Part shown: one piece after another, positions 1 to 6,486 of the stretch
How the letters are laid out: each line of letters opens with the position of its first letter
How positions within the stretch are numbered: position 1 is the first letter of the stretch
Source of the DNA: Conexibacter sp.
GTDB lineage: Bacteria > Actinomycetota > Thermoleophilia > Solirubrobacterales > Solirubrobacteraceae
Length of the DNA: 8,229 nucleotides
Assembly (NCBI GenBank): GCA_025964055.1
Contig: JAOPZP010000286.1
Location: 1-8,229, forward strand
Direction of reading: 5' to 3'
Notes under the pieces: generated by a model
Databases searched by the model: none
Told to the model about the DNA's origin: nothing
What the model saw: the letters and a program-made list of their open reading frames with translations, nothing else
Translations under genes and position numbers: made by a program

Positions 1-112
1 CGACCACCGCCCGGGCGGCCGGCACGCCGCCCTCGCCGACGTCGAACACCTGCCACGTGCCGAGGCCGACGACCGGGACGTCGAGTCCGGGAGCGAGCGT
101 GCGCGTCTGCAT
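1..112 (-). CDS. Aldo/keto reductase, N-terminal fragment
   Basis: Reading from an ATG at 112-110, the fragment begins MQTRTLAPGLDVPVVGLGTW and continues QVFDVGEGG before running off the left edge after 37 codons. The segment V-x-x-VGLGTWQ is the first beta-strand and turn of aldo/keto reductases, NADPH-dependent TIM-barrel oxidoreductases that reduce carbonyl substrates. The catalytic Asp-Tyr-Lys-His residues would lie outside the window, so activity cannot be judged and the substrate is unknown. The gene diverges from the methyltransferase at 161. The 48 bases between the two starts must hold both promoters, but I see no convincing -10/-35 pair for either. Confidence 0.8.
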   Translation of the reverse strand, partial: MQTRTLAPGLDVPVVGLGTWQVFDVGEGGVPAARAVV

Positions 113-160
113 GCGGTCCGTCCTACCCAGCTCGGCCCCGGCCGTGCTTGACTGGCGGCC

Positions 161-937
161 GTGCACGACGACCTCGAGACGCTGACGCGGCTGCTGGAGC
201 GCGAGGGCTTCGTCGCCGCCGGCGAGGAAGCCGACGAGCTGCTGGCGTGCGCCGCCGGCGACGCCCAGCGCCTCGACGCGCTCGTGACCCGCCGTCGCAC
301 CGGCGAGCCGCTCGCCTGGATCACCGGCAGCGTCACGTTCTGCGGCGTGGAGGTCGTCGTCACACCCGGCGTCTACGTCCCGCGGTGGCAGACCGAGCTG
401 CTCGCGCAGCGCGCGGTGCAGCGCCTGCCGGCCGGCGGCACGGCGATCGATCTCTGCACCGGGACCGGCGCGCTGGCCAAGGTCCTGATGACCGCCCGTC
501 CGGGCGCGCGCGTCGTGGCGACCGACGTCGACGCGCGCGCCGTCGCGTGCGCGTCGGCCAACGGCGTCGAGGCCTTCTGCGGCGACCTGCTCGCGCCGCT
601 GCCGCGGGAGCTCGAAGGCGCCGTCGACCTCGTCGCCGGCGTGGTGCCGTACGTGCCGACGCCCGAGCTCGGGCTGCTGCAGCGCGACACCTTCACGTTC
701 GAGTCGTCGCTCTCCTACGACGGCGGCGCCGACGGCACCGCGATCCTGCGCCGCGTGCTGCGCGACGGCCCGCGCTTCCTGCGCCGCGGCGGGGCGCTCC
801 TGCTCGAGCTCGGGGGCGAGGAGGCCGATGCGCTGGCCGGCGACCTCGCGCGGCTCGGGTACCGCGACGTCACCGTGCTGGTCGACGAGGACGGCGACGT
901 CCGCGGCCTCGAGGCCACGTTCGCGGCGCCCGGCTGA
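161..937 (+). CDS. PrmC/HemK-like class I SAM methyltransferase paralogue with altered NPPY motif
   Basis: A 258-residue protein with the layout of PrmC, which methylates the Gln of the GGQ motif in peptide release factors. It has a helical N-terminal domain (about 1-48), the linker EPLAWITG (49-56), strand GVEVVVTPGVYVPR (62-75), and the SAM-binding loop DLCTGTGALA (97-106). Acidic D122 and D124 (ATDVDA) sit where the second Rossmann strand contacts the cofactor. The position of the catalytic NPPY motif reads V161-V-P-Y164 (DLVAGVVPYVPT). The Asn that hydrogen-bonds the substrate glutamine and the first Pro are therefore both replaced by Val, so methylation of release-factor Gln is doubtful and another substrate is more likely. 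GTG 161 is the first start after an in-frame TGA at 149-151; no strong Shine-Dalgarno sequence precedes it. The gene diverges from an aldo/keto reductase, and a thioesterase follows after 64 bases. The fold is near certain, the substrate unknown. Confidence 0.85.
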   Translation: MHDDLETLTRLLEREGFVAAGEEADELLACAAGDAQRLDALVTRRRTGEPLAWITGSVTFCGVEVVVTPGVYVPRWQTELLAQRAVQRLPAGGTAIDLCTGTGALAKVLMTARPGARVVATDVDARAVACASANGVEAFCGDLLAPLPRELEGAVDLVAGVVPYVPTPELGLLQRDTFTFESSLSYDGGADGTAILRRVLRDGPRFLRRGGALLLELGGEEADALAGDLARLGYRDVTVLVDEDGDVRGLEATFAAPG

Positions 938-961
938 GGGCGCGCCGGGACAACCGAGTCC

Positions 962-967
962 TATGAT
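962..967 (+). promoter_or_regulatory. Candidate -10 box for the thioesterase gene
   Basis: TATGAT differs from the sigma-70 consensus TATAAT at one base and stands out in this GC-rich DNA. A transcript starting about 7 bases downstream would have a leader of roughly 28 bases before the ATG at 1002, which also carries the Shine-Dalgarno sequence. No good -35 box is visible at the usual spacing; GGGACA at 947-952 is too close. The box overlaps two alternative ATG codons (963 and 966) of the thioesterase, which argues against those starts. Confidence 0.35.
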
Positions 968-1001
968 GCAACTCTCGCTTCCGAGATCGAGCAAGGACAT
1001 C

Positions 1002-1526
1002 ATGGACACGATCGACACCGCCGCGGACCGCTGGGGCACGCCCCAGCAGCGCACCGTCACCTGGCACGACCCGCTGACCGCCGCCGAGGCCGGGCGCACC
1101 ATGACCGGGCGAGCGTATCTCGCCGCGATCAAGGACGGTGACATCCCGCCGCCGCCCATCGCCGCGCTGATGGGCTTCGATCTGGTCGCGATCGGCGACG
1201 GCGAGGCCTGGTTCGCGATGACGCCCGACGCGTCGGTGTACAACCCGCTTGGGATGGTCCACGGCGGCATGGTCGCCACGCTGCTGGACTCCGCCCTGGG
1301 CTGCGCGGTCCACACCACGCTGCCGGCCGGCACCGCCCACGCCTCGATCGAGATCAAGGTCAGCTACCTGCGCCCGATCAGCCAGGCCACGGGGCGCATC
1401 ACGGCCCACGGCTGGGTCACCAAGCCGGGCCGGCGCGTCGCGTTCGCCGAGGGTGACGTGCGCGATCCCGACGGCAAGGTGCTCGCCACGGCGTCGAGCA
1501 GCATCGCGATCATGGCCGGGGAGTAG
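1002..1526 (+). CDS. PaaI-family hotdog-fold thioesterase
   Basis: A 174-residue single-domain hotdog protein of the PaaI/YbgC-like acyl-CoA thioesterase group, expected to hydrolyse an acyl-CoA or aryl-CoA in the cytoplasm. The active-site signature is N81-P-L-G-M-V-H87-G88-G89-M-V-A-T-L-L-D96: the Asn and HGG motif start the central helix, and D96 is at the position of the catalytic Asp of PaaI. The later strands ASIEIKVSYLRPI and RRVAFAEGDVRDPDGKVLATASSS have the usual hotdog pattern. About 50 residues precede the first hotdog strand, a common N-terminal extension in actinobacterial members. I chose ATG 1002 because AAGGA lies at 993-997; ATG 963 or 966 would add 12-13 residues (MMQLSLPRSSKDI) but overlap the -10-like box. 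The physiological substrate cannot be told from the sequence, and no phenylacetate-pathway genes are nearby. Confidence 0.85.
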   Translation: MDTIDTAADRWGTPQQRTVTWHDPLTAAEAGRTMTGRAYLAAIKDGDIPPPPIAALMGFDLVAIGDGEAWFAMTPDASVYNPLGMVHGGMVATLLDSALGCAVHTTLPAGTAHASIEIKVSYLRPISQATGRITAHGWVTKPGRRVAFAEGDVRDPDGKVLATASSSIAIMAGE

Positions 1527-1668
1527 CGCGCGATAAGCAGCAGTTGTTGGTGGGCCCGCCGATCGGTCCCATCCTGAAGCGGCGATGCCGTGCTCCGAGC
1601 CGAGACCTGCCGATGCGGTCGCAGGAACTGCAAGCCGACCGGCGCAGGTCCGTCTGTCGCTCTGAGCC

Positions 1669-1698
1669 GACCGCAGCGTCCACATCAGCGCTGCGGTC
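1669..1698. terminator. 10-bp perfect inverted repeat, possible terminator or operator
   Basis: GACCGCAGCG (1669-1678) is perfectly complementary to CGCTGCGGTC (1689-1698) across a 10-base loop. It lies 142 bases after the thioesterase stop and 156 before cydA. No U-tract follows (CGTCGTCCCC), so it is not a classical intrinsic terminator, although U-poor hairpin terminators are proposed in GC-rich actinobacteria. A dyad operator or leader structure for cydAB is equally possible. The perfect 20-base dyad is what the sequence shows; the role is inference. Confidence 0.4.
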
Positions 1699-1821
1699 CG
1701 TCGTCCCCGGCGCCGGACACCGCCGCGAGGCCCACCTCCTCCCGGGCCTCGTGGCGGTGGCGCCGCGAGTCCGGGACGCCCTCGATCCCCGATCCTGAGC
1801 ACCCGAGTCCCGGCCCGCGGT

Positions 1822-1853
1822 TGCCCGCCCGCGCCTGCGGGCATCTGGAGAGG
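1822..1853 (+). promoter_or_regulatory. Hairpin plus Shine-Dalgarno region of cydA
   Basis: TGCCCGC (1822-1828) pairs with GCGGGCA (1837-1843) around an 8-base loop. The stem ends three bases before GGAGAGG (1847-1853), which is the ribosome-binding site and selects GTG 1855 as the cydA start. A stem this close to the ribosome-binding site could limit ribosome access, so translational control of cydA is possible but unproven. Confidence 0.4.
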
Positions 1854-1854
1854 C

Positions 1855-3231
1855 GTGACGCTGCTCGCCGCTCTGCCGCTGGCGCAGGCGCTCGGCCCGG
1901 TCGAGCAGCAGCACCTGCTGGCCGCGCGCCAGATGCAGGCGCTGTCCTTCGCAGTGCACATCCCGCTCGTGTGCTTCGGGATCGCGTTCCCGGCGATGGT
2001 CCTGATCATGGAGTGGCTCGGCCAGCGCACCGGCGACCCGCTCTACCGGACGATCGCGCGGCGCTGGAGCCGCGTGATGGTCGCGCTGTTCGCCGTCGGC
2101 GTCATCACCGGCACGGTGCTGAGCTTCGAGATGGGCGTGCTGTGGCCCAACTTCACCGCGACGTTCGGCGGCGTCTTCGGGCTCGGCTTCGCGATCGAGG
2201 GCTTCTCGTTCTTCATGGAGGCCATCTTCATCGGGATCTACGTCTACGGCTGGGACCGCCTCTCGCCGCGCGCGCATCTGCTCAGCGGGCTGCCGATCAT
2301 CGTCACCGGGTTCACCGGCTCGTGGATGGTGATCTCGGTCAACGCCTGGATGAACCACCCGGGCGGCTTCCGGCTGGTCGGCGGCAGGGCGGTCGACATC
2401 CACCCGTGGCGCGCGCTGTTCGCCAACGACTACCTGTGGCACGAGCTCGTCCACATGTACATCGCGGGCTACATCGTCACGGGGTTCGTGGTCGCGGCGG
2501 CCTATGCGGTCGCCCGGCTGCGCGGCCGCTGGACGCGGTACGAGCGCACCGCCATGGCCGTCCCGCTGACGATCGCCGCGCTGGCCGCGCCGGTGCAGGT
2601 GCTCGTCGGCGACTGGGCCGCCCGCGAGGTCGCCAAGACCCAGCCGGTCAAGCTCGCCGCGATCGAGGGCCTGCCGAAGACGACGCGGGGCGCGCCCGAG
2701 CACCTGCTCGGCTGGTACCAGGACGGCGAGGTCAAGTTCGGCATCCGCATCCCGAAGATGCTGTCGCTGCTGGCGTTCCACGACCCCAATGCGAAGGTGG
2801 TGGGGTTGAACGCGGCGCCGCCGTCGCAGCGCCCGCCGATCAACGTGGTCCGCTTCTCGTTCCAGACGATGGTCGGGATCGGGACGTTCCTCGCCGCGCT
2901 CGGCGCGCTGGTCCTCTTCCTGCGGGTGCGCCGGCGACGGCTGCCCGAGTCGCGGTGGTTCTACGTGGCGGTGGCCGCCGCGGGACCGCTGTCCTACGTC
3001 GCCCTCGTGTCGGGCTGGGTGACGACCGAGGTCGGCCGCCAGCCCTGGGTCGTCTACCGGATCATGCCCACCAGCCAGGCCGTCACGGCCGCGGGCGGCG
3101 TGCCGGTCGGCTACGCCGGCCTGTGGATCCTCTACCTCGGCGTCGGCGCCGGCGTCGTGTGGATCCTGCGCCGGCTCGCGCGCGCGCCGATCGAGGTCCC
3201 GGTGTCGACGGCCGTGGAGAAGGAGGTCTGA
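1855..3231 (+). CDS. cydA: Cytochrome bd-type ubiquinol/menaquinol oxidase subunit I
   Basis: A 458-residue, roughly nine-helix membrane protein: the haem-bearing subunit of a bd oxidase, which oxidises quinol and reduces O2 to water without pumping protons. Compared with the E. coli protein, the key residues are present: H35 (haem b595 ligand, E. coli H19), the glutamate pair E115 and E122 in AIEGFSFFMEAIF, H200 in WHELVHMYIAGY (haem b558 ligand, H186), M339 in FSFQTMVG (second b558 ligand, M393), and GRQPW at 394-398. The quinol-binding Q-loop keeps K266 and E271 in QPVKLAAIEG (K252/E257). The Q-loop is the short type, lacking the C-terminal insertion of E. coli CydA. The first 20 residues before helix 1 are longer than usual but weakly hydrophobic. 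The gene is followed after four bases by cydB, so the two form an operon. Enzyme class is secure; cyanide sensitivity or haem d content cannot be read from the sequence. Confidence 0.95.
   Translation: MTLLAALPLAQALGPVEQQHLLAARQMQALSFAVHIPLVCFGIAFPAMVLIMEWLGQRTGDPLYRTIARRWSRVMVALFAVGVITGTVLSFEMGVLWPNFTATFGGVFGLGFAIEGFSFFMEAIFIGIYVYGWDRLSPRAHLLSGLPIIVTGFTGSWMVISVNAWMNHPGGFRLVGGRAVDIHPWRALFANDYLWHELVHMYIAGYIVTGFVVAAAYAVARLRGRWTRYERTAMAVPLTIAALAAPVQVLVGDWAAREVAKTQPVKLAAIEGLPKTTRGAPEHLLGWYQDGEVKFGIRIPKMLSLLAFHDPNAKVVGLNAAPPSQRPPINVVRFSFQTMVGIGTFLAALGALVLFLRVRRRRLPESRWFYVAVAAAGPLSYVALVSGWVTTEVGRQPWVVYRIMPTSQAVTAAGGVPVGYAGLWILYLGVGAGVVWILRRLARAPIEVPVSTAVEKEV
3220..3227 (+). promoter_or_regulatory. 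Consensus Shine-Dalgarno sequence of cydB
   Basis: AAGGAGGT inside the last codons of cydA is a full-length anti-16S match, eight bases before ATG 3236. It is the strongest ribosome-binding site in the window and fixes the cydB start. Confidence 0.85.
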
Positions 3232-3235
3232 CGCG

Positions 3236-4501
3236 ATGACCCTCGCCGTCATCCCCCTCCTGTTCGTGCTCGCGGGGCTGGTGTTCTACATCGTGTTGGC
3301 CGGCGCCGACTTCGGTGCTGCGATCTGGCAGGTGACCGCGCCCCGCACGCCGGACGGCGAGCGGCTGCGCGACCTGGCCCACGACGCCATGGCCCCGGTC
3401 TGGGAGGCCAACCACGTGTGGTTGATCTTCGTGCTGACGGTGACCTGGACCGCGTACCCGGCGGCGTTCGGCTCGCTGGCCTCGACGCTGGCGATCGCGC
3501 TGTCGGTGGCGGCGTTCGGCATCATCGTCCGGGGCGCGGCCTACGCGCTGTCGTCGGGCACGGCGGACCCGCGGGAGGTGCGGCGCATCGACCAGGCCTC
3601 GGCGATCTCGTCGGTCCTGGCGCCGTTCGCGCTGGGCGCCTGCGTGGGCGCGCTCGCCTCGGGGCGCGTGCCGTACGGCAACGCGCGCGGCGACCTCTGG
3701 TCGAGCTGGCTGAACCCGACGTCGATCACCGTCGGCGTGCTCGCGGTGGTCTTCTCGGCGTACCTGGCCGCCGTCTACCTGTCGGCCGACGCGGTGCGCC
3801 GCGGCCGCGACGACCTGGTCGAGCCGTTCCGGCGCCGGGCGCTCGGGTCGGGCACGCTGGCCGGCGTGCTGGCGATCGCCGGGCTCGTCGTGCTGCGCCA
3901 GGACGCCCACGCGCTCTACCACGACCTGGTCTTCGGCGACGGACTGCCGGCGCTGATCGTCTCGGTGCTCGCCGGGGCGATCACGCTGACGCTCGTGGCA
4001 CGACGGCGCTTCGAGCCCGCGCGCTACACCGCCGCCGTGGCGGTCACGGCGATCGTGGCGGGCTGGGCGCTGGCCCAGCAGCCGCAGTTCCTGCCGGGGC
4101 TGACGATCGAGCAGGCCGCGGCGCCGCGCGACACGCTGTGGGCGATCATCGTCGCGGTCGTCGGCGGCGGCATCATCCTGTTCCCGTCGCTGGCGCTGCT
4201 GCTGCGCCTGACGCTCGGCGGCACGCTCGGTCACGGGCACCACGTGGACGGCCCGGCGACCGACGAGGAGGACCGCCCGGCGCCGGCCCGGCCGCTGCTG
4301 CCGCTGAACGCGGCGCTGGCCGGGCGCGTCGCGGTGGCCTGCCTGGTCGTCGGCCTCGGGCTGCTGACCGCCGCGGAGACCGGCTGGGCGCACGCCGTCG
4401 GCGTGGTCGCGCTCTTCGCCTTCGTCGTGTCGGGCTTCCTCGCCGCCGTGCCGCCGCTGCTGGCCGCCGACGCCGACGAGCCGGATGCCGAGACGACCTA
4501 G
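3236..4501 (+). CDS. cydB: Cytochrome bd-type oxidase subunit II with C-terminal membrane extension
   Basis: A 421-residue membrane protein and partner of CydA. Diagnostic segments are GADFGAAIW (23-31) in helix 1 and PVWEANHVWLIF (54-65), both hallmarks of CydB. I count about eleven hydrophobic segments (near 5-30, 60-82, 85-105, 124-143, 163-184, 203-221, 237-255, 265-285, 302-329, 355-378 and 384-410). The family usually has eight or nine segments in about 340-380 residues. The last two follow a charged linker with H333, H335 and H336 (LGHGHHVDG) and an acidic stretch (ATDEEDRP), so this is a lineage-specific extension rather than a frame error: there is no stop or codon-use change. The start lies four bases after the cydA stop. 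No cydX-like small ORF or cydDC exporter gene follows; the next gene is an unrelated hydrolase 123 bases on. Confidence 0.93.
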   Translation: MTLAVIPLLFVLAGLVFYIVLAGADFGAAIWQVTAPRTPDGERLRDLAHDAMAPVWEANHVWLIFVLTVTWTAYPAAFGSLASTLAIALSVAAFGIIVRGAAYALSSGTADPREVRRIDQASAISSVLAPFALGACVGALASGRVPYGNARGDLWSSWLNPTSITVGVLAVVFSAYLAAVYLSADAVRRGRDDLVEPFRRRALGSGTLAGVLAIAGLVVLRQDAHALYHDLVFGDGLPALIVSVLAGAITLTLVARRRFEPARYTAAVAVTAIVAGWALAQQPQFLPGLTIEQAAAPRDTLWAIIVAVVGGGIILFPSLALLLRLTLGGTLGHGHHVDGPATDEEDRPAPARPLLPLNAALAGRVAVACLVVGLGLLTAAETGWAHAVGVVALFAFVVSGFLAAVPPLLAADADEPDAETT

Positions 4502-4581
4502 GTCGGCCGGCTGACAGCACCGCAGTCACCCGTCCGATGCGCGGGGACCAGGACGCGCCTAGCGTCTGCCGCACCGCACCT

Positions 4582-4603
4582 CGACGGCGCACCCGCGCCG
4601 TCG
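4582..4603. terminator. 9-bp GC hairpin between cydB and the hydrolase gene
   Basis: CGACGGCGC (4582-4590) pairs perfectly with GCGCCGTCG (4595-4603) over a four-base ACCC loop. It is a compact, very stable hairpin 80 bases after the cydB stop and 21 bases before the hydrolase ATG. It lacks a U-tract. Either it ends the cydAB transcript, or it sits in the 5' leader of the hydrolase, close to that gene's AGGAG site at 4614-4618. The hairpin is clear; its role is inference. Confidence 0.45.
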
Positions 4604-4624
4604 TCATCCGATCAGGAGATCATC

Positions 4625-5461
4625 ATGTACGCCTTCCCCAAGGCCCACGGCACGACCCGCGGCTCGTGGCTGCCGGTCGCGCTCGTGACCGCGCTGCTCG
4701 GTCTGGCGCTTTTCGCCGGACCGGCGCCCGCGGCCACGTCGTCCGCCAAGCCGACGGTCGTCCTCGTCCACGGCGCGTTCGCCGACGCCTCGGGCTGGAA
4801 CGGCGTGATCGACCGCCTGGCGCAGGAGGGCTATCCCGTCGTCGCCCCGCCCAACCCGCTGCGCGGCGTCGCCGCCGACGCGGCCTACATGAAGTCCTTC
4901 CTCGCCACGATCCAGGGGCCGATCGTCCTCGTCGGCCACTCCTACGGCGGCATGGTGATCACCAACGCCGCGACCGGGAACCCCAACGTCAAGGCGCTGG
5001 TCTACGTCGCCGCCTACGCCCCGGACGAGGGCGACAGCGTCGGCTCGCTGAGCGCGCTGGCGCCCGGCGGCATGATCGGCCCGGCGACGCTGACGATCCG
5101 CCCGTTCCCGGCCGCCGACGGCACGCCGACGCCCGAGGGCTACATCAAGCTCGACGTCTTCCGCAAGATCTTCGCGGCCGACCTCCCGGCCAGGCAGGCC
5201 CGCGACATGGCGCGGACCCAGCGTCCCGCGGCGCTGTCAGCGCTTGGCGAGCCGTCGGGCGCGCCCGCCTGGAAGACCATCCCGTCCTGGTACATGGTCG
5301 CCGGCAAGGACCTCGCGATCGGCACCGCGGCCGAGCGGATCATGGCCAAGCGCATGAAGGCGCACACCGTCGAGGTCAAGGGCGCCTCGCATGTCGTCTT
5401 CATCTCGCACCCGGCCGAGACGGCGAAGCTCATCACGACGGCGGCCAACGCCACCAAGTAG
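4625..5461 (+). CDS. Secreted alpha/beta-hydrolase (esterase-like)
   Basis: A 278-residue protein with an N-terminal Sec-type signal: a basic start (K6, R12), hydrophobic core WLPVALVTALLGLALFAG (15-32) and a likely signal-peptidase site after PAPA (33-36). No twin-arginine motif is seen. The mature part is an alpha/beta-hydrolase domain: strand PTVVLVHGAFADASGW (43-58, with the HG oxyanion motif at 49-50), nucleophile elbow GHSYGG with S106, acid D229 in VAGKDLAIG, and histidine H256 in KGASHVVFISHP. All three triad residues are present and in the usual order, so an active hydrolase outside the membrane is expected. It resembles the EstC/salicylate-esterase-like branch common in actinobacteria, but the substrate is not readable. 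The start is fixed by AGGAG at 4614-4618, six bases before the ATG. The gene ends 11 bases from the convergent DUF190 gene. Confidence 0.88.
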   Translation: MYAFPKAHGTTRGSWLPVALVTALLGLALFAGPAPAATSSAKPTVVLVHGAFADASGWNGVIDRLAQEGYPVVAPPNPLRGVAADAAYMKSFLATIQGPIVLVGHSYGGMVITNAATGNPNVKALVYVAAYAPDEGDSVGSLSALAPGGMIGPATLTIRPFPAADGTPTPEGYIKLDVFRKIFAADLPARQARDMARTQRPAALSALGEPSGAPAWKTIPSWYMVAGKDLAIGTAAERIMAKRMKAHTVEVKGASHVVFISHPAETAKLITTAANATK

Positions 5462-5472
5462 GAGCCCCTCAT

Positions 5473-6486
5473 CTAGCTCACGACGTGGCAGGCCTCGCAG
5501 GTCACGAGGCCCGTCTCGTCGGTGACGCGGTCGACGACGGCGAAGAGGCGCTGGATCCGCGCCGGCGTGTCGATGGCGATCGTGACCGTCGGCACGCGCC
5601 GGCGCAGCTGCCGGAAGCTGTCGCCGTGGGGGCCATGGCCGTCGTGGTAGCCCCAGATGCCGCGCAGGACGGTCGCCCCGGCGGCGCCCTCGGCCCGCAG
5701 CGCGCGCACGAGCTCGCGGTGCAGCGGCCGGCCGGCGTGGCGGGACTGCTCGGAGGCGTAGATCATCACCTTCTGGCGGAGCGTCGGGTCGTCGCGCAGC
5801 ACCTGCTCGGAGATCGCCCGCGGCGTCGCGAGCCGCCGGCCGTCGCGCTTGCAGAGCTGCACGGGCTCCAGGGTGAGCAGCGGCCGCGGCAGCAGCGCGC
5901 CGAGCTCCGGCAGGACGGCCGCGATACGGTCGCCGTCGCCGATCGCGATCACCATCACCGGGACCTCGGCGTTGCGGGCGAAGAAGCGGGCGCGCTCGCG
6001 GACGCCGCGCGCGGTCCCGTCGACGCCAAGCAGGACGGTGGCCCCGGCGATCCCGCGCCGGTGCAGCAGCTCGACCACCGCCTCGGCGGCCGGCCGGCCC
6101 GCGGCACGCTCCTGGCGGCCGAGGTAGATCGTGAGCTTCGTCGGCCCGGCCGGCTCCGGCGCGGTCTCCAGTCCATCGGTGAGCAACATCGCTCGTTCGA
6201 GCGTGATCAGGCCGGTGAAGCGCGGCAGCGCGCGGACGTCGGCCAGCGCCGCCGCGATCCGCTCCGGTTCGTCGACCGCGACCGCCACCAGCGGCAGGTC
6301 CTCCGACAGGGTCAGCAGCCGGTCGGTGCTCTGGTGGCGGACGCCGAAGCCGCCGATGCCGCGCAGGACGAGGCTCGTCTGCAGCTCGTGCCGCGCGTAG
6401 ACGTCGACGAGCGCGTCCGCCAGGAACGCCCCGTCAGCGCGTGCGCGCTCGCCGAAATAGGTCGTCAGCTTGCGGGAGTCGCTCAC
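5473..6486 (-). CDS. Triple-domain DUF190 protein
   Basis: A 337-residue protein made of three consecutive DUF190 domains, a PII-like ferredoxin-fold family usually found as a single domain of about 110 residues. Domain 1 spans about 5-100 (KLTTYFGERAR... to GLITLERA), domain 2 about 116-212 (KLTIYLGRQER...) and domain 3 about 238-336 (KVMIYASEQSRHAGRP...). Each has the opening strand plus charged turn, the helix, the VLRGIxGxG-like strand and turn (LVLRGIGGFG, VLLGVDG, VLRGIWGYHDG) and the LPVxVxVD strand. Domain 3 differs in having a His-rich turn (H281, H284, H287) and the ending C330-E-A-C333-H334. No signal peptide or membrane segment is seen, so it is probably cytoplasmic. The start is GTG 6486-6484, overlapping the crcB2 stop. 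DUF190 genes often neighbour crcB, suggesting a role in fluoride response or channel control; the biochemical function is unknown. Confidence 0.9.
   Translation of the reverse strand: MSDSRKLTTYFGERARADGAFLADALVDVYARHELQTSLVLRGIGGFGVRHQSTDRLLTLSEDLPLVAVAVDEPERIAAALADVRALPRFTGLITLERAMLLTDGLETAPEPAGPTKLTIYLGRQERAAGRPAAEAVVELLHRRGIAGATVLLGVDGTARGVRERARFFARNAEVPVMVIAIGDGDRIAAVLPELGALLPRPLLTLEPVQLCKRDGRRLATPRAISEQVLRDDPTLRQKVMIYASEQSRHAGRPLHRELVRALRAEGAAGATVLRGIWGYHDGHGPHGDSFRQLRRRVPTVTIAIDTPARIQRLFAVVDRVTDETGLVTCEACHVVS

Larger units (their letters stand above)
1527..1854. other. 328-base gene-free stretch upstream of cydAB
   Basis: No convincing gene is seen on either strand. Open frames exist, but third codon positions contain many A/T (CGA, GGT, CAA, TCT, ACA), unlike the flanking genes. 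The first 150 bases look slightly less GC-rich than their surroundings. The stretch holds two good inverted repeats (listed separately) and a looser one, CCGGGAC at 1771-1777 with GTCCCGG at 1807-1813. It probably contains the 3' end of the thioesterase transcript and the promoter and leader of cydAB, since cytochrome bd operons are usually oxygen- or redox-controlled. I could not find a Rex-like (TTGTGA...TCACAA) or FNR/CRP-like operator. Confidence 0.6.

Noticed and set aside
1544..1798. An 84-codon plus-strand frame, and an overlapping one from 1590 with a CRCGRRNC cluster
   Set aside because: Too many A/T third positions compared with the neighbours, no ribosome-binding site and no recognisable domain. 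The cysteine cluster seems to be chance.
1510..3252. A 580-codon minus-strand open frame antisense to cydA
   Set aside because: The product is an Arg/Asp/His-rich shadow with no domain pattern. CydA on the other strand has all its haem ligands in order.
3083..4393. A 436-codon minus-strand open frame antisense to cydB
   Set aside because: It has the same shadow composition (Arg, Gln, His, Asp) and no family resemblance.
4545..4566. ECF-sigma-like promoter (GGACC, 13 bases, CGTC) before the hydrolase
   Set aside because: Spacing is shorter than usual and both elements are common in GC-rich DNA.
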